A stretch of DNA of 64,000 nucleotides from CAYPLH01 sp964411505 (GCA_964411505.1 CAYPLH010000005.1:79441-143440); one strand, 5' to 3'; positions 25,525 to 35,244 are shown, counted from the first letter of the stretch. A program made the numbers and translations. Notes: generated by a model not told the origin, from the sequence alone.

Positions 25525-26703
25525 CTACATTGTGTCCCATTTTTCGTCAATTTCACAAACAGACCGGTAACCTTTTGCCATATACCATGCATCCAAAATA
25601 GCCATGCGCACCATTGCTTCACAGACAGGATAAACTCGTGGTAGTATTGAAGGATCATTTCTGGACTTGAAGATAACCTCTGTGTTCTCAAGCTTTCCTA
25701 CATCAACCGTTTTCTGATTTATCGAAATGGTTGGGGTAGGCTTAATGCACACCCTAATACGAATATCCTCACCGTTTGATATCCCTCCTAGTATCCCGCC
25801 TGCCCTGTTTGTTCTAAACCTTACCCGCCCTGATTCCTCATCAACATATGGTGTATCGTTTGACTCGGAGCCTTTTAGTCTTGCATGACCAAAACCTTCT
25901 CCAAACTCCAGTCCTTTTACTGCGCCAATAGACATAAGCCCATGAGCTATAACAGCATCCAGCTTGTCAAATACAGGTTCCCCCAATCCTGCAGGTATAC
26001 CTCTTACAAATATTTCAACAATTCCTCCACATGAATCTCCTTCGCTTTTTATTTTAAGGAGTTCATTTATCATTTCTTCTGCTTTCTTAGGATCGGGGCA
26101 ATTCAATTCATTAATGCGGTAGTTGCGTTTTGCTGTTTCGTAGGTTACAAGTGAGCTTTTTATTCCGTGAACTTCAGTTACACACGCTATTACATCTACA
26201 CCAAGGCGATCTAGTACAGCTTTGGCAATTGCTCCTCCTGCTACACGTGCGCTAGTTTCCCTCCCTGAAGCACGACCTGCGCCAGCCCAATCGTTATATT
26301 GTCCATATTTTTTATAGTAAGTGTATGCTGCTTGACCCGGGCGTATAAGATCCTTGTATTTTCTATGGTTTTCTATTTGATTATCTTCAATGTCTACATT
26401 AGGAATCAATAATCCCACCGGGGCTCCGGTGGTTAAATCATCCTCCATAACCCCGGATATTATGTAAACCTTATCTTTTTCCTTCCTAGGCGTATCCAGG
26501 CTCGACTGTCCAGGTCTTCTTTTATCAAGCTCCTCCTGTATCACTGCATTTGTGAGTTTGATACCAGGAGGTACACCATCAACTATGGTTAAAAGCCCTC
26601 CATAAAGCTCAGGAGTCAGATTTTCATTTTTTCTAAATCCCCCTGAATATGACTCACCGGATGTTGTTATTCGAAACAATCTTCCAAAGGAATTACCAAG
26701 CAT
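25525..26703 (-). CDS. aroC: Chorismate synthase
   Basis: This 392-residue enzyme uses reduced FMN to convert 5-enolpyruvylshikimate 3-phosphate to chorismate, the last shared step of aromatic synthesis. The start MLGNSFGRLFRITTSGESYSG and the motifs GAGRASGRETSARVAGG and FGEGFGHARLKGSESND are diagnostic. The family length is about 390. AAGGAGAG lies before the ATG. It is first in a minus-strand order with aroK and aroA upstream; the gap of about 300 bases to aroK suggests separate transcripts. Confidence 0.95.
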   Translation of the reverse strand: MLGNSFGRLFRITTSGESYSGGFRKNENLTPELYGGLLTIVDGVPPGIKLTNAVIQEELDKRRPGQSSLDTPRKEKDKVYIISGVMEDDLTTGAPVGLLIPNVDIEDNQIENHRKYKDLIRPGQAAYTYYKKYGQYNDWAGAGRASGRETSARVAGGAIAKAVLDRLGVDVIACVTEVHGIKSSLVTYETAKRNYRINELNCPDPKKAEEMINELLKIKSEGDSCGGIVEIFVRGIPAGLGEPVFDKLDAVIAHGLMSIGAVKGLEFGEGFGHARLKGSESNDTPYVDEESGRVRFRTNRAGGILGGISNGEDIRIRVCIKPTPTISINQKTVDVGKLENTEVIFKSRNDPSILPRVYPVCEAMVRMAILDAWYMAKGYRSVCEIDEKWDTM

Positions 26704-26861
26704 TATTAAATCTCTCCTTTTCTCAAAGTCTATTATTCTGGTTCTATGCCTTACGGCAGGTACTACGGCAAGAAATCAAATTAATCTTGATACAGAATAC
26801 AGACTGTGAACATGGTCTAATTTCCTACTATGTGATTATTCCCAAAAAGCAAGTTGAACTA

Positions 26862-26923
26862 ACTTCGTATACAATATATACAACCAATTAAATCATTTGG
26901 CCACTATATATTGTATACAAAGT
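26862..26923. repeat. 19-bp inverted repeat between aroK and aroC
   Basis: ACTTCGTATACAATATATA (26862-26880) and TATATATTGTATACAAAGT (26905-26923) are inverted with one mismatch and a 24-base loop. There is no T tract after the stem. It lies in the aroC 5' region on the minus strand, so it may be an operator or RNA structure. The rest of this gap has no ORF. Confidence 0.6.
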
Positions 26924-27000
26924 CTAACTAACATACTTTTTGCGTATTAGTCACTATGTGCATTTAATGAATTAAGCAAAGCTTTTTTTTAAAAGTAGTA

Positions 27001-27522
27001 CTAAATTCCTGTTTCATAGATTCCGAATCCTTCATCTTTACAGGCATCTATAAGTTCGTCGATAATTTCATCAACCTTTTTTCGGGAGCAATCAATAACA
27101 ATATCCGCATACTCTTGATATAAGGGAAGCCTCTCTGTATACATGCCATGCAGGCTCTGATTGTTGTCCCTAGCCAACTTACGCTCTGGGGTAAGTCTTT
27201 TTAACATAGTATTATAGTCTGTTTTAAGGAACACTGTGATTCCCTCTTTTTTAAGATGATCCATGCACTTTTTACAAAGAACCATACTTCCCCCAGTGGC
27301 AATAACCTGATTATCACCTTTTATTTTACATACTGCTTCTTCTTGAATTTTCAAGAAGCGCTCTCTTCCCGATTCACGAACAATTTCTGCTGGTGTTTTA
27401 CCAACAAAGCTACTTATAAGAGCATCAGTGTCTTTAAATTGAAGCCCTAGTATGTTTGCAACCCTTTTACCTACAGTGGTCTTCCCTGAGCTAGGCATCC
27501 CAATTAGTACAACATTTTTCAA
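27001..27522 (-). CDS. aroK: Shikimate kinase
   Basis: This 173-residue P-loop kinase phosphorylates shikimate at O3. VLIGMPSSGKTTVGKRVANIL gives Walker A, FKDTDALISSFVGKTPAEI the shikimate-binding Asp, and VIATGGSMVLCKK the central GG motif; LTPERKLARDNN holds the lid arginine. The start is TTG at 27522 with GAAGGA upstream. aroA lies immediately upstream and aroC downstream on the same strand. Confidence 0.92.
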   Translation of the reverse strand: MKNVVLIGMPSSGKTTVGKRVANILGLQFKDTDALISSFVGKTPAEIVRESGRERFLKIQEEAVCKIKGDNQVIATGGSMVLCKKCMDHLKKEGITVFLKTDYNTMLKRLTPERKLARDNNQSLHGMYTERLPLYQEYADIVIDCSRKKVDEIIDELIDACKDEGFGIYETGI

Positions 27523-27588
27523 AACATCTCATCCTTCCAGTTTACCACTCCAAAATACCTGTGAACCACAACCTAGCACTGGTACTGA

Positions 27589-27641
27589 TACTAATACTAA
27601 TACTACTACTACTATTATTATTATTATTATTACTAATACTT
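27589..27641. repeat. Trinucleotide microsatellite (TAC/TAT)
   Basis: CTAATACTAATACTACTACT runs into repeated TAT triplets and back to TACTAATAC. It sits in the 181-base spacer between aroA (stop 27704) and aroK (start 27522). It codes leucine-rich shadow frames that are not genes. Length could vary by slippage. Confidence 0.8.
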
Positions 27642-27703
27642 TTAAAAGCCCTAATTTTAGGGAATCCGAAGGGAATCCTCCGTATTTTCAATAGTGATGT
27701 AGT

Positions 27704-28972
27704 TCACATTAACTCAATATTCCCTCCACACCTTTTTACAAGGTCAGGAAATTCCGGGAAGGTCACATTCATCGCCTCAGCTGTATCCACTATCGTTTCT
27801 CCATCAGTATTTAGACCCGCCACAGCTAGCGCCATAACCACTCTATGGTCATAGTGACCATCTACACAACCGGCCACAAGCTTACTTTTTCTGATAACAA
27901 GCCCATCAGGCAGCTCAAAAATATCTGCGCCAAGCTTCCTTAACTCTTTGCACATAACACTTATTCTGTCGGTCTCCTTTAATCTTGCCTGGGGTACGTT
28001 AATCAGACGAGTCTCTCCCTCTGCAAAACATCCTGCTACAGCCATTGCAGGAAGAGCATCGGGTATTGCATTCATGTCAATAGTTTTGCCTACAAGCTCG
28101 CTGCCCTTGATCCTTATACCTTTTCCGTAAATTTCAAGCTTTGCGCCCATAGACTCAAGTATAGCCGCAACCTGTTTATCGCCCTGTGAATCACTCATGT
28201 CAAGGTTTTGAAGAACAAATTCACCCTTTGAAATTGCCGCTAGGACAAGAAAAAATGTGGCTGAGGAAAAATCACCGGGAATTGTAGTCTCCATTGGAGA
28301 ATACTTCTGATTTCCATATATTCTAAAATGTTTAAAATTGTCATTATCGTATTTGATGTTTTGCTTATCAAGCCACCACAATGTCATTTCCACATACGGA
28401 ACCTCATTAAGCCTAACAACAGTTAACTCTGTATCGTTTGTAAGAAGCGGCGCACTTATAAGTATTGATGAAAGATACTGTGAGGTAACAGCATCTAGTT
28501 CTGTATGCCCGCCTTTTGCCAAACCTTTAACAACTATAGGAGCCATTCCATTACCGCGTGTTGAAAAAACCGATGCGCCAAGATTATTCATTGCGCAAAT
28601 TAATGGCTTAAGCGGTCTTTTTCTAATCTGGCTGTCTCCTGTAAAAACTGTGGTTCCATCAACCAGCCCTGCAGTCATCATAGCCAGTCTTAACGTAGTC
28701 CCCGAATTTTCCACATCAATTATATTCTCAGGTACTTGTGGTTTTCCACCAAACCCAGTTACAATAAAAGAATTACTATCCTGTTTGATTTTTGCACCAA
28801 AAGCTGTGCATGCCTTCACAGCTGAAAATGTATCCTGGGATAACAAAGGATAATGAATCCTGGATGTCCCCTCTGCTATGCTGGAAATAAACAATGACCT
28901 TATTGTATGGGATTTTGACCCCGGAATATTAATACATCCGCTCATATTAGATTTTTGTACTCTTAACCGCAT
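27704..28972 (-). CDS. aroA: 3-phosphoshikimate 1-carboxyvinyltransferase (EPSP synthase)
   Basis: The 422-residue enzyme joins phosphoenolpyruvate to shikimate 3-phosphate. Diagnostic parts are NIPGSKSHTIRSLFIS (residues 15-30), DVENSGTTLRLAMMTAG, LDAVTSQYLSSILIS and PQARLKETDRISVMCKEL near residue 330, with a final DHRVVMALAVAGL. The ATG at 28972 has AAGGGG upstream. This places the sixth, fifth and seventh shikimate steps side by side (aroA, aroK, aroC). Confidence 0.95.
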   Translation of the reverse strand: MRLRVQKSNMSGCINIPGSKSHTIRSLFISSIAEGTSRIHYPLLSQDTFSAVKACTAFGAKIKQDSNSFIVTGFGGKPQVPENIIDVENSGTTLRLAMMTAGLVDGTTVFTGDSQIRKRPLKPLICAMNNLGASVFSTRGNGMAPIVVKGLAKGGHTELDAVTSQYLSSILISAPLLTNDTELTVVRLNEVPYVEMTLWWLDKQNIKYDNDNFKHFRIYGNQKYSPMETTIPGDFSSATFFLVLAAISKGEFVLQNLDMSDSQGDKQVAAILESMGAKLEIYGKGIRIKGSELVGKTIDMNAIPDALPAMAVAGCFAEGETRLINVPQARLKETDRISVMCKELRKLGADIFELPDGLVIRKSKLVAGCVDGHYDHRVVMALAVAGLNTDGETIVDTAEAMNVTFPEFPDLVKRCGGNIELM

Positions 28973-29141
28973 ATCTAAAACCCCTTAACGTTCTTTTGCA
29001 AGCTAAATGGAATGTGATTTAGCTTACATTATGTCTTTTAAAAAATAAATACATAAAGCTAAATACAAAGCTTCCAGTATATTTTAAATGATATGTTGTA
29101 TACGACTACCTCGCACTATATTCTGTTACTCACCCATGTAA

Positions 29142-30302
29142 TCAACTGCTTTTAGAAGTAGTCCTTTTTATCCTTGGGGGTGGAGGCCCAAAAAATTGAT
29201 AATAATTACACATTATCATCCCATTATAAAGCTTTCTCTTTTTATTTGCCTTTCGCCCGAAAACCTTTTCAAAATCCATATAAGAAGTGATAACATAATA
29301 CGACCATGTATCTAGTGCGGAAAAAACCTTTCCCATGTCATTGTACAGATTTTCCACCTCACGCTTTTCATTTAGTCTTTCACCATAGGGTGGATTACAT
29401 ATAATAAAGCCATATTTTTTATGAGAACTGATTTCCCGCATATCTCTTCTTTGAAGGTGAATATGCTGCTCTACTCCAGCAAGCTTTGCATGGTACCGTG
29501 CAAGACTCATAACCTCATCGTTAATATCTGAGCCCTGAATAAAAAGCTCATTGTCCATCTCTTTAAGGTCATGCGCCTCATTGCGCGTTTGCTGCCACAT
29601 TTGCGGTGGTGTTTGAGACCAGGTTTCAGCAACAAATTCCCTGTCAATACCGGGTGCAATATTAAGCCCTATCATTGCGGCTTCTATTGGTATGGTGCCC
29701 GAACCGCAAAAAGGATCAATCAATACCCTGTCTTTCCTCCATCTGCTTACCTGAATCATTGCGCTTGCCAGAGTTTCTTTAAGAGGCGCTGCAGAAACAA
29801 GCTTTCTGTAACCTCTTTTATGAAGCCCTGCTCCGCTTGTGTCTATACTTAATGTTGCAGTATCCTTTAAAAGTCCAACCTCTATTTTATATACAGGTCC
29901 AGTCTCGTCAAACCAATCCTTTTTATATCTTAGCTTAAGTTTTTCAACTACAGCTTTCTTTACAATCGCCTGACAATCTGGGATACTTGCAAGCTGTGAG
30001 CTTACCGTTTTTCCTATTACAGGAAACTGTGCATCTTCAGGAATCCATTCATCCCAAGGCAATGCTTTTGTCTTTTCAAATAACTCATCAAAGGTTAACG
30101 CCTTAAACTCACCGATTTTTAAAAGAACTCTTTCAGCAGTCCTAAGCCATATGTTAGAGCGGCATATTGCCATCTCATCCCCCGCAAAGTTTACTCTTCC
30201 ATTTTCAGCGTGAGTATCTTCATATCCCAGATTCTTAAGCTCTCGCGCTACAATTGACTCAATACCAAACAAGCATGTTGCCATTAAGTTTAATTTTGCC
30301 AA
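29142..30302 (-). CDS. rlmL: RlmL-type 23S rRNA (guanine-N2) methyltransferase
   Basis: This 386-residue protein has an N-terminal THUMP domain (about 45-155) and a Rossmann methyltransferase domain. The latter shows VLIDPFCGSGTIPIEAAMIG (about 194-213), and IICNPPYGERLNEK with the NPPY motif that marks adenine/guanine N-methylation. It resembles YpsC/RlmL, which modifies 23S rRNA G2445. The start is TTG at 30302 with AAGGAA upstream; an ATG six codons later is possible. The C-terminal tail is basic. No operon partner is clear. Confidence 0.85.
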   Translation of the reverse strand: MAKLNLMATCLFGIESIVARELKNLGYEDTHAENGRVNFAGDEMAICRSNIWLRTAERVLLKIGEFKALTFDELFEKTKALPWDEWIPEDAQFPVIGKTVSSQLASIPDCQAIVKKAVVEKLKLRYKKDWFDETGPVYKIEVGLLKDTATLSIDTSGAGLHKRGYRKLVSAAPLKETLASAMIQVSRWRKDRVLIDPFCGSGTIPIEAAMIGLNIAPGIDREFVAETWSQTPPQMWQQTRNEAHDLKEMDNELFIQGSDINDEVMSLARYHAKLAGVEQHIHLQRRDMREISSHKKYGFIICNPPYGERLNEKREVENLYNDMGKVFSALDTWSYYVITSYMDFEKVFGRKANKKRKLYNGMIMCNYYQFFGPPPPRIKRTTSKSS

Positions 30303-30418
30303 TAATTTTCATTCCTTTTTTATAACAAGTTTTTATTTTAAAAAAACTCCCAGTATTTTTCTTTTTTCATTTTATTATATCCACTCATGATAAAATAAAC
30401 AACATATAATTTGCTTTT

Positions 30419-31105
30419 TCAAACGCTTCCAAGCAGTCCTTTTTCTGCAAAACTCAAGTATTTATCTCCTGCAACGATTATATGATCCATTACCCTGATT
30501 GAAATAGATTCAAGTGAATTGGTTATCTTTTTTGTCACATCAATATCAGGTTTGGATGGTATAAGGCTACCACCTGGGTGATTATGTGCCAGTATTACAC
30601 TGTTTGCCTGGTGCCTTAAAGCTGTCTCAACTATAATTCGCGGATATACTGGTGCTTCGTTTATAGTCCCCTCATGTACTAAAGCTGCATGGTTCACTCT
30701 GTTTTGTGAATCAAGGCAAATAATATAGAAAACCTCATATGTCCTTCCGGCAAAAAGCGAAACGACATATTCTCCCGCGCGGGTAGAACTTGAAAGCACC
30801 GGCTTTTCTCCCCATTTGCTCGTAAAATACCTCCTTGCAAGCGAAGGTATTATAGACACAAGTATAGCTGTGTTTTTGCTTACACCGCATCGGCTGCAGA
30901 TATCTTTAGGCTCTGCTTCAAAAAGTGTAGACAGGCTCCCAAACTCCTTCATCATTTTGTGGGCAAGCTCATTTGTGTCTCTGCGTGGTATACAGAAAAA
31001 CAAAAGAAGCTCCAACACCTGATGATCCTCAAAACCATCTAGCCCATCAGTTAAGTACCTTTGCCTTACTCTGTCCCTATGTCCACTATGAAGATTCTTT
31101 TCCAT
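30419..31105 (-). CDS. radC: RadC family JAB/MPN protein
   Basis: The 228-residue protein is RadC. It carries the JAMM metal motif HNHPGGSLIPSKPDID near its C-terminal third and the N-terminal helix-hairpin-helix-like region LELLLFFCIPRRDTNELAHKMM. A role in DNA repair is historical and not well supported. The frame opens at 31165, but ATG 31105 with GGAGG four bases upstream is the clear start. Confidence 0.9.
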   Translation of the reverse strand: MEKNLHSGHRDRVRQRYLTDGLDGFEDHQVLELLLFFCIPRRDTNELAHKMMKEFGSLSTLFEAEPKDICSRCGVSKNTAILVSIIPSLARRYFTSKWGEKPVLSSSTRAGEYVVSLFAGRTYEVFYIICLDSQNRVNHAALVHEGTINEAPVYPRIIVETALRHQANSVILAHNHPGGSLIPSKPDIDVTKKITNSLESISIRVMDHIIVAGDKYLSFAEKGLLGSV

Positions 31106-31400
31106 ACATCCTCCAATTAATATACTCCTACGTCGTGAATAATAAACTCCAAGGGCATCAAGCACACTTAATTATATAATACAGCTTTGAAACCCACTTG
31201 AAGCTTTATAGATTGGAATAGCTATATTCTAACAAGTGAAATCGTTTCATTTTAAATGTAGACTTCATATGACACCCAAACTTCAAAATTACTTTTATAA
31301 AAGCAAGCTATGAATATATTCTACAATAATATCCAATTTCCTTCTTTATTTGGTCAAAATTTACCTTATATCATCACAAGACTGAAGTAACCCTAACAAC

Positions 31401-31453
31401 AAAAAGGACTTAACTCTTAATCTAATGTGCGGTTCCTGAGTAAGTCCTTTTTC
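31401..31453 (-). terminator. Terminator of the AGE-family epimerase gene
   Basis: AAAAAGGACTTAACTC and its near complement GAGTAAGTCCTTTTT form a long stem about 20 bases after the stop at 31475, with a T-rich end on the minus strand. The rest of the 31106-31400 gap shows no gene. Confidence 0.8.
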
Positions 31454-31474
31454 TTTGTCCGGCAAGTTTTAATG

Positions 31475-32833
31475 CTACTTTTTCATTTTTCTTATTTCTT
31501 TCTCCAATAAATCAATAATAAGCACAACGTTCCTTATTATGTGGAATGGGTCTTTCACAGGTAATGCCACTACCTTTTGCTCTGGTTTCCCTTCCCTGTC
31601 TCTTATTTGTATCCACTCACCAATTTCTTTGTTGGGATTAGGAAAAGTCTTAAATGTATATTCGGACACTTTCCTATAAAGCTCAAGGAAATCCTCATCC
31701 AACGTTAAGAAGTAGGCAAGAAGCGTCGTATACAGTGCTTCCGAGTGAGGCCACCATAATTTACTGCTCCAGTCATTTAAAACCTTCTTAACCATTTTTT
31801 CATTTTCTATTCCACTTATGCTGCCTTTGGGCCGCCCGCCATCCTGGTCGGCAAAAAGAAGCAATCCGCCAAAATTTTCATCCCATCCAATATCAAAAGT
31901 TTTCTTAGTTATATTGCAGCATTCCTGAATAACATTCTGATTTTCCTTTTCAAGAGCCTGATGAATTATGAACCACATGTCCTCCAATATATGCCCCGGA
32001 TTTATATACCTTCCCAAAAGAGTATCCGTAACAAACGACCCGTCATTATTCACCATCTCATGGAGCACTCCGTTATCATCAATAAATAAGTCGAGGGTTG
32101 CATTCATGTACTCATCCGCGTATTTATCCACCTGCACCCAGTTTTCATTTCCCAGTGCTTTCAAACCAAAGACAAGCTCCTCCGAAGTTATAAGCATTGT
32201 CATAGAATGCCCGCCATGTGCTTTATATCCTTTTGGCGTAGGGTACGGTTCAGTTTTATAATTCCCCGTTTTTCGCCTCTTGAGCACCGACTCGTATAGT
32301 TTTTCAGCAAATTGAAGCGCCTTTTTGTCTCCACTTACTGCTGCATATCTGGATAAGCCCGAAATAACAAAACAGTCAGCAGAAATACTTATATCAAGAT
32401 CTGAACCTTCACTTACAGGTTTTTTAACACCTTCCCTGCTCATAAGAAAAGTACAGCTACCATTTTCAAGAAGACAGTTTTTCATTAGAAACTCTGCGCC
32501 AAGCTTTGCAAGCTCTAAAAACTTTTTCCTCTCTTCCTGGCTAAAGCATTCCATGCTGGATAGTTTGGAAAATACCCATACCATTCTACCCTGAGACCAT
32601 GTATATTTATCTTTGCTTACCAGCGTTTCACCGGTATTGTCAAAACATGTATAATAGCCTCCGTATTCATAATCAATGGATCTTGTCAGCCAAAATGGAA
32701 GTAAAGTATTTTTTAGATGATCAATATAAAAACTCAGACTGTCGCTTAAGTTAAAGTCCTGGGGAAGTATACCTTTTTGTTCATTAATTAGCCCCTTTTC
32801 AGAACAGTAACCTGATTTACAAGAATTATTCAT
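31475..32833 (-). CDS. N-acylglucosamine 2-epimerase (AGE) family protein
   Basis: This 452-residue enzyme has the (alpha/alpha)6-barrel AGE fold, used to epimerise sugars at C2 (N-acylglucosamine, cellobiose, mannose). Family landmarks are KYTWSQGRMVWVFSKL (about 74), YKAHGGHSMTMLITSEE (about 210), NPGHILEDMWFI (about 275) and KLWWPHSEALYTTLLAY (about 365), which hold the catalytic His residues. ATG 32833 with AGGAGG seven bases upstream beats the frame's opening at 32866. It follows an oxidoreductase and a TIM-barrel isomerase on the same strand, all fitting one carbohydrate pathway of unknown substrate. Confidence 0.85.
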   Translation of the reverse strand: MNNSCKSGYCSEKGLINEQKGILPQDFNLSDSLSFYIDHLKNTLLPFWLTRSIDYEYGGYYTCFDNTGETLVSKDKYTWSQGRMVWVFSKLSSMECFSQEERKKFLELAKLGAEFLMKNCLLENGSCTFLMSREGVKKPVSEGSDLDISISADCFVISGLSRYAAVSGDKKALQFAEKLYESVLKRRKTGNYKTEPYPTPKGYKAHGGHSMTMLITSEELVFGLKALGNENWVQVDKYADEYMNATLDLFIDDNGVLHEMVNNDGSFVTDTLLGRYINPGHILEDMWFIIHQALEKENQNVIQECCNITKKTFDIGWDENFGGLLLFADQDGGRPKGSISGIENEKMVKKVLNDWSSKLWWPHSEALYTTLLAYFLTLDEDFLELYRKVSEYTFKTFPNPNKEIGEWIQIRDREGKPEQKVVALPVKDPFHIIRNVVLIIDLLEKEIRKMKK

Positions 32834-32940
32834 TATTAGGCCTCCTACAAACATAAACTTTGGCATAATTATACCATTGGAGATTTAACAAGTAAACAGC
32901 TTGATTTCCACCCTTCAATCCTCTTTTTAGAAAAAGTTAT

Positions 32941-32979
32941 AATGATATAGTGTAGCAAAAAGAACAGGCTAATTATTTA
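32941..32979 (+). repeat. Dispersed AATGATATAGTG repeat, copy 2 (fullest)
   Basis: About 38 bases match the copy at 63902 apart from a few changes: AATGATATAGTGTAGCAAAA, then AGAACAGGCTAATTATTT. Here GTGTAGC near the start can also pair with GCTACAC at 32988-32994. It lies between the AGE gene and the upstream oxidoreductase gene. Confidence 0.7.
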
Positions 32980-33075
32980 TAAAAAAAGCTACACTTCCTT
33001 TGTTCAAAAAAGTAGTAGCCTTTTATATACATATAATTTTGCTTGCGTATAAATTAATCCATGTTTACTTTTCTT

Positions 33076-34239
33076 TTATATGCTATCCACATCCACCCAT
33101 GCCCTTCTTTCTATGGATAAATCTACAGCCTCAAGCACCTGTGAACACTTTACACCATCATCAAAATCAGGCATGCAATTCTTGTCTTGAGCAATCGACT
33201 GTACAAACTCATATAGCTCATGGACAAAAGTATGCTCATACCCAATGACATGTCCTGCAGGCCACCATGCATTAATGTATGGGTGTACACCTTCAGTACA
33301 CTGAATCAGTCTAAATCCCTGCTCACCTTGAGCGTCATTCGAATTAAAATACTGCAACTCATTCATGCGCTCAAACTCAAATTTAATGCTTCCCTTACTA
33401 CCGTTAATTTCAAAAGACATATCATTTTTATGACCATTAGCAAACCTCGTAGCTTCAAAAGACCCTAAAGCACCGTTTTTAAATTCGGCGAGAAACAGAG
33501 TTGCATCATCCACAGTGACTTGACCTTTCTTTGTATTAGCTCCTGCGTTTGCACTAAGTCCTTCCATTTTTTCTACTTTAGGTCTTTCTTTGATAAATGT
33601 TTTGTTCACTCCCATAACTTGTTTCAAATCACCCACAAGAAACCTTGCAAGGTCAACAACATGAGCTCCAAGGTCTCCGAGCGAACCAGAGCCTGCTACA
33701 TCCTTATCAAGGCGCCAAACCAATGGAAACGCAGGATCCATTATCCAATCCTGAAGATATGTTCCTCTAAAATGATAGATCTTGCCAAGCTTTCCCTCAT
33801 CAATTAACTTTTTTGCAAATTGCAGTGCTGGTGCAAACCTATAATTGAAACCAATTTGATGTTTCACTTTATTCCTAACCACAACCTCAAGCATCTCTCT
33901 GGCATCCTTAAGGTTCAACGCCAGGGGTTTTTCACAAAATACATGTTTTCCGTTATTTGCAGCTTCTATTGCTATTTCCCTATGTACATTACTTGGAGCC
34001 GTAATATCAACTGCATCAATGTCACTTCGTTTTACCAAATTCTCCCATGAGCTATCATAGGATTCCCAACCAAACTTATGAGCAGCCTGTTTTAACCACT
34101 CCTCGTCCCTACCACATATGGCTTTCATCACTATTTCCAAATCGGGTTCAAAGAACATTCCAATACGTTGTAATGCATTACTGTGAGCTTTCCCCATAAA
34201 TTTGTAACCAACAAGTCCAAAATTTATTTTCTTACTCAT
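33076..34239 (-). CDS. Gfo/Idh/MocA family oxidoreductase
   Basis: The 387-residue protein is an NAD(P)-dependent sugar dehydrogenase. It has an N-terminal Rossmann fold, NFGLVGYKFMGKAHSNAL, the family HVFCEKPLALNLKDAREML near residue 97, and the acid-base region GSGSLGDLGAHVVDLARFL near 170. GGAGGG lies seven bases before ATG 34239. The TIM-barrel isomerase gene ends 39 bases upstream, so both are probably co-transcribed. A substrate such as a modified hexose is inferred only from neighbours. Confidence 0.87.
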   Translation of the reverse strand: MSKKINFGLVGYKFMGKAHSNALQRIGMFFEPDLEIVMKAICGRDEEWLKQAAHKFGWESYDSSWENLVKRSDIDAVDITAPSNVHREIAIEAANNGKHVFCEKPLALNLKDAREMLEVVVRNKVKHQIGFNYRFAPALQFAKKLIDEGKLGKIYHFRGTYLQDWIMDPAFPLVWRLDKDVAGSGSLGDLGAHVVDLARFLVGDLKQVMGVNKTFIKERPKVEKMEGLSANAGANTKKGQVTVDDATLFLAEFKNGALGSFEATRFANGHKNDMSFEINGSKGSIKFEFERMNELQYFNSNDAQGEQGFRLIQCTEGVHPYINAWWPAGHVIGYEHTFVHELYEFVQSIAQDKNCMPDFDDGVKCSQVLEAVDLSIERRAWVDVDSI

Positions 34240-34278
34240 AATGATACCCTCCATTATTACATGATATTAAACATGTCT

Positions 34279-35244
34279 TTATGCCCACCACATTCCACCT
34301 GTCTGCTCAAATACCATTACTTCCTTCAAGAAAGAAATAGCCTTTTGCAACCCTTCGTTTACAGACATTAAGCTATCCTCATGTTCAATACTAAGTACAT
34401 CATCATACCCAACTACCCTAAGAGCACTAATCATATCTTTCCAAACCTGGTATCCATGTCCGTAACCTACAGTCCTGAAAATCCATGAACGGTTTGCCTC
34501 GTCGCCATAGTGTTTGGTATCAAGCACACCATTCACTTTTGTATTGTATTCATCTACCTTGCAGTCCTTTGCATGGAAATGATAAATTGCCGGACCGAGC
34601 TCTCTAATAGATGCTACCGGATCTATACCTTGCCAGAAAAGGTGACTCGGGTCAAAATTAGCTCCTATTACATCTCCGACAGCACTTCTTAATTTTAATA
34701 ATGTCTCCGTATTATAAACACAAAAACCCGGATGCATTTCAAAGCAGATTTTATCCACGCCATGTTCTTTAGCAAACTTGGCAGCTTTATCCCAGTAAGG
34801 TATGAGAACGTCATTCCACTGATAATCAAGTATTTTAATAAAATCACCCGGCCATGGGCAGGTTACCCAGTTGGGATACTTCGAACCGTCTGAATCTCCG
34901 GGACAGCCTGAGAATGTAATAACTCTGTTTATGCCCAGCTTTTCAGCCAGCAATACTGTGTCTTCAAAATCTTTATGAAACTTTTGGGCAATATCTTTGT
35001 CAGGATGCACTGCATTTCCATGGCAGCTAAGTGCACTTATCTCCATACCATACTTTTTAACCAGTTCTTTAAGATTATTAACCTTGTTCTCGTCAGCAAG
35101 AAGCTCCTTTGGGTTTGCATGAGCATTGCCCGGGAACCCGCCTGTTCCAAGCTCTACTGCCTGCACTCCAGATTTCGAAAGATAATCAAGTGCTTCCTCA
35201 AGACTCTTTTGTGATAACAAAACAGCAAATACTCCTAATTTCAT
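34279..35244 (-). CDS. Sugar phosphate isomerase/epimerase (AP-endonuclease-like TIM barrel)
   Basis: This 321-residue protein belongs to the xylose-isomerase-like TIM-barrel group (IolE/YcjR type). It starts MKLGVFAVLLSQKSLEEAL and contains CFEMHPGFCVYNTETLLKL (metal-binding Glu and His), IGANFDPSHLFWQGIDP and YHFHAKDCKVDEYNTKVNG. Such enzymes isomerise or epimerise sugars and inositols. The ATG at 35244 has GGGAGG eight bases upstream; the frame opens earlier at 35340. It leads a gene set with the oxidoreductase and the AGE protein. Confidence 0.85.
   Translation of the reverse strand: MKLGVFAVLLSQKSLEEALDYLSKSGVQAVELGTGGFPGNAHANPKELLADENKVNNLKELVKKYGMEISALSCHGNAVHPDKDIAQKFHKDFEDTVLLAEKLGINRVITFSGCPGDSDGSKYPNWVTCPWPGDFIKILDYQWNDVLIPYWDKAAKFAKEHGVDKICFEMHPGFCVYNTETLLKLRSAVGDVIGANFDPSHLFWQGIDPVASIRELGPAIYHFHAKDCKVDEYNTKVNGVLDTKHYGDEANRSWIFRTVGYGHGYQVWKDMISALRVVGYDDVLSIEHEDSLMSVNEGLQKAISFLKEVMVFEQTGGMWWA

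Noticed and set aside
26858..26925. Resemblance of one arm (AACTTCGTATA) to a loxP half site
   Set aside because: Only one 11-12 base arm matches, the other arm differs at key positions, and the spacing is 24 bases rather than 8. AT-rich palindromic chance is likely.
27561..27854. Plus-strand leucine-rich reading frames over the microsatellite
   Set aside because: They arise from triplet repeats and from the complement of aroA, and lack a ribosome site or conserved domain.
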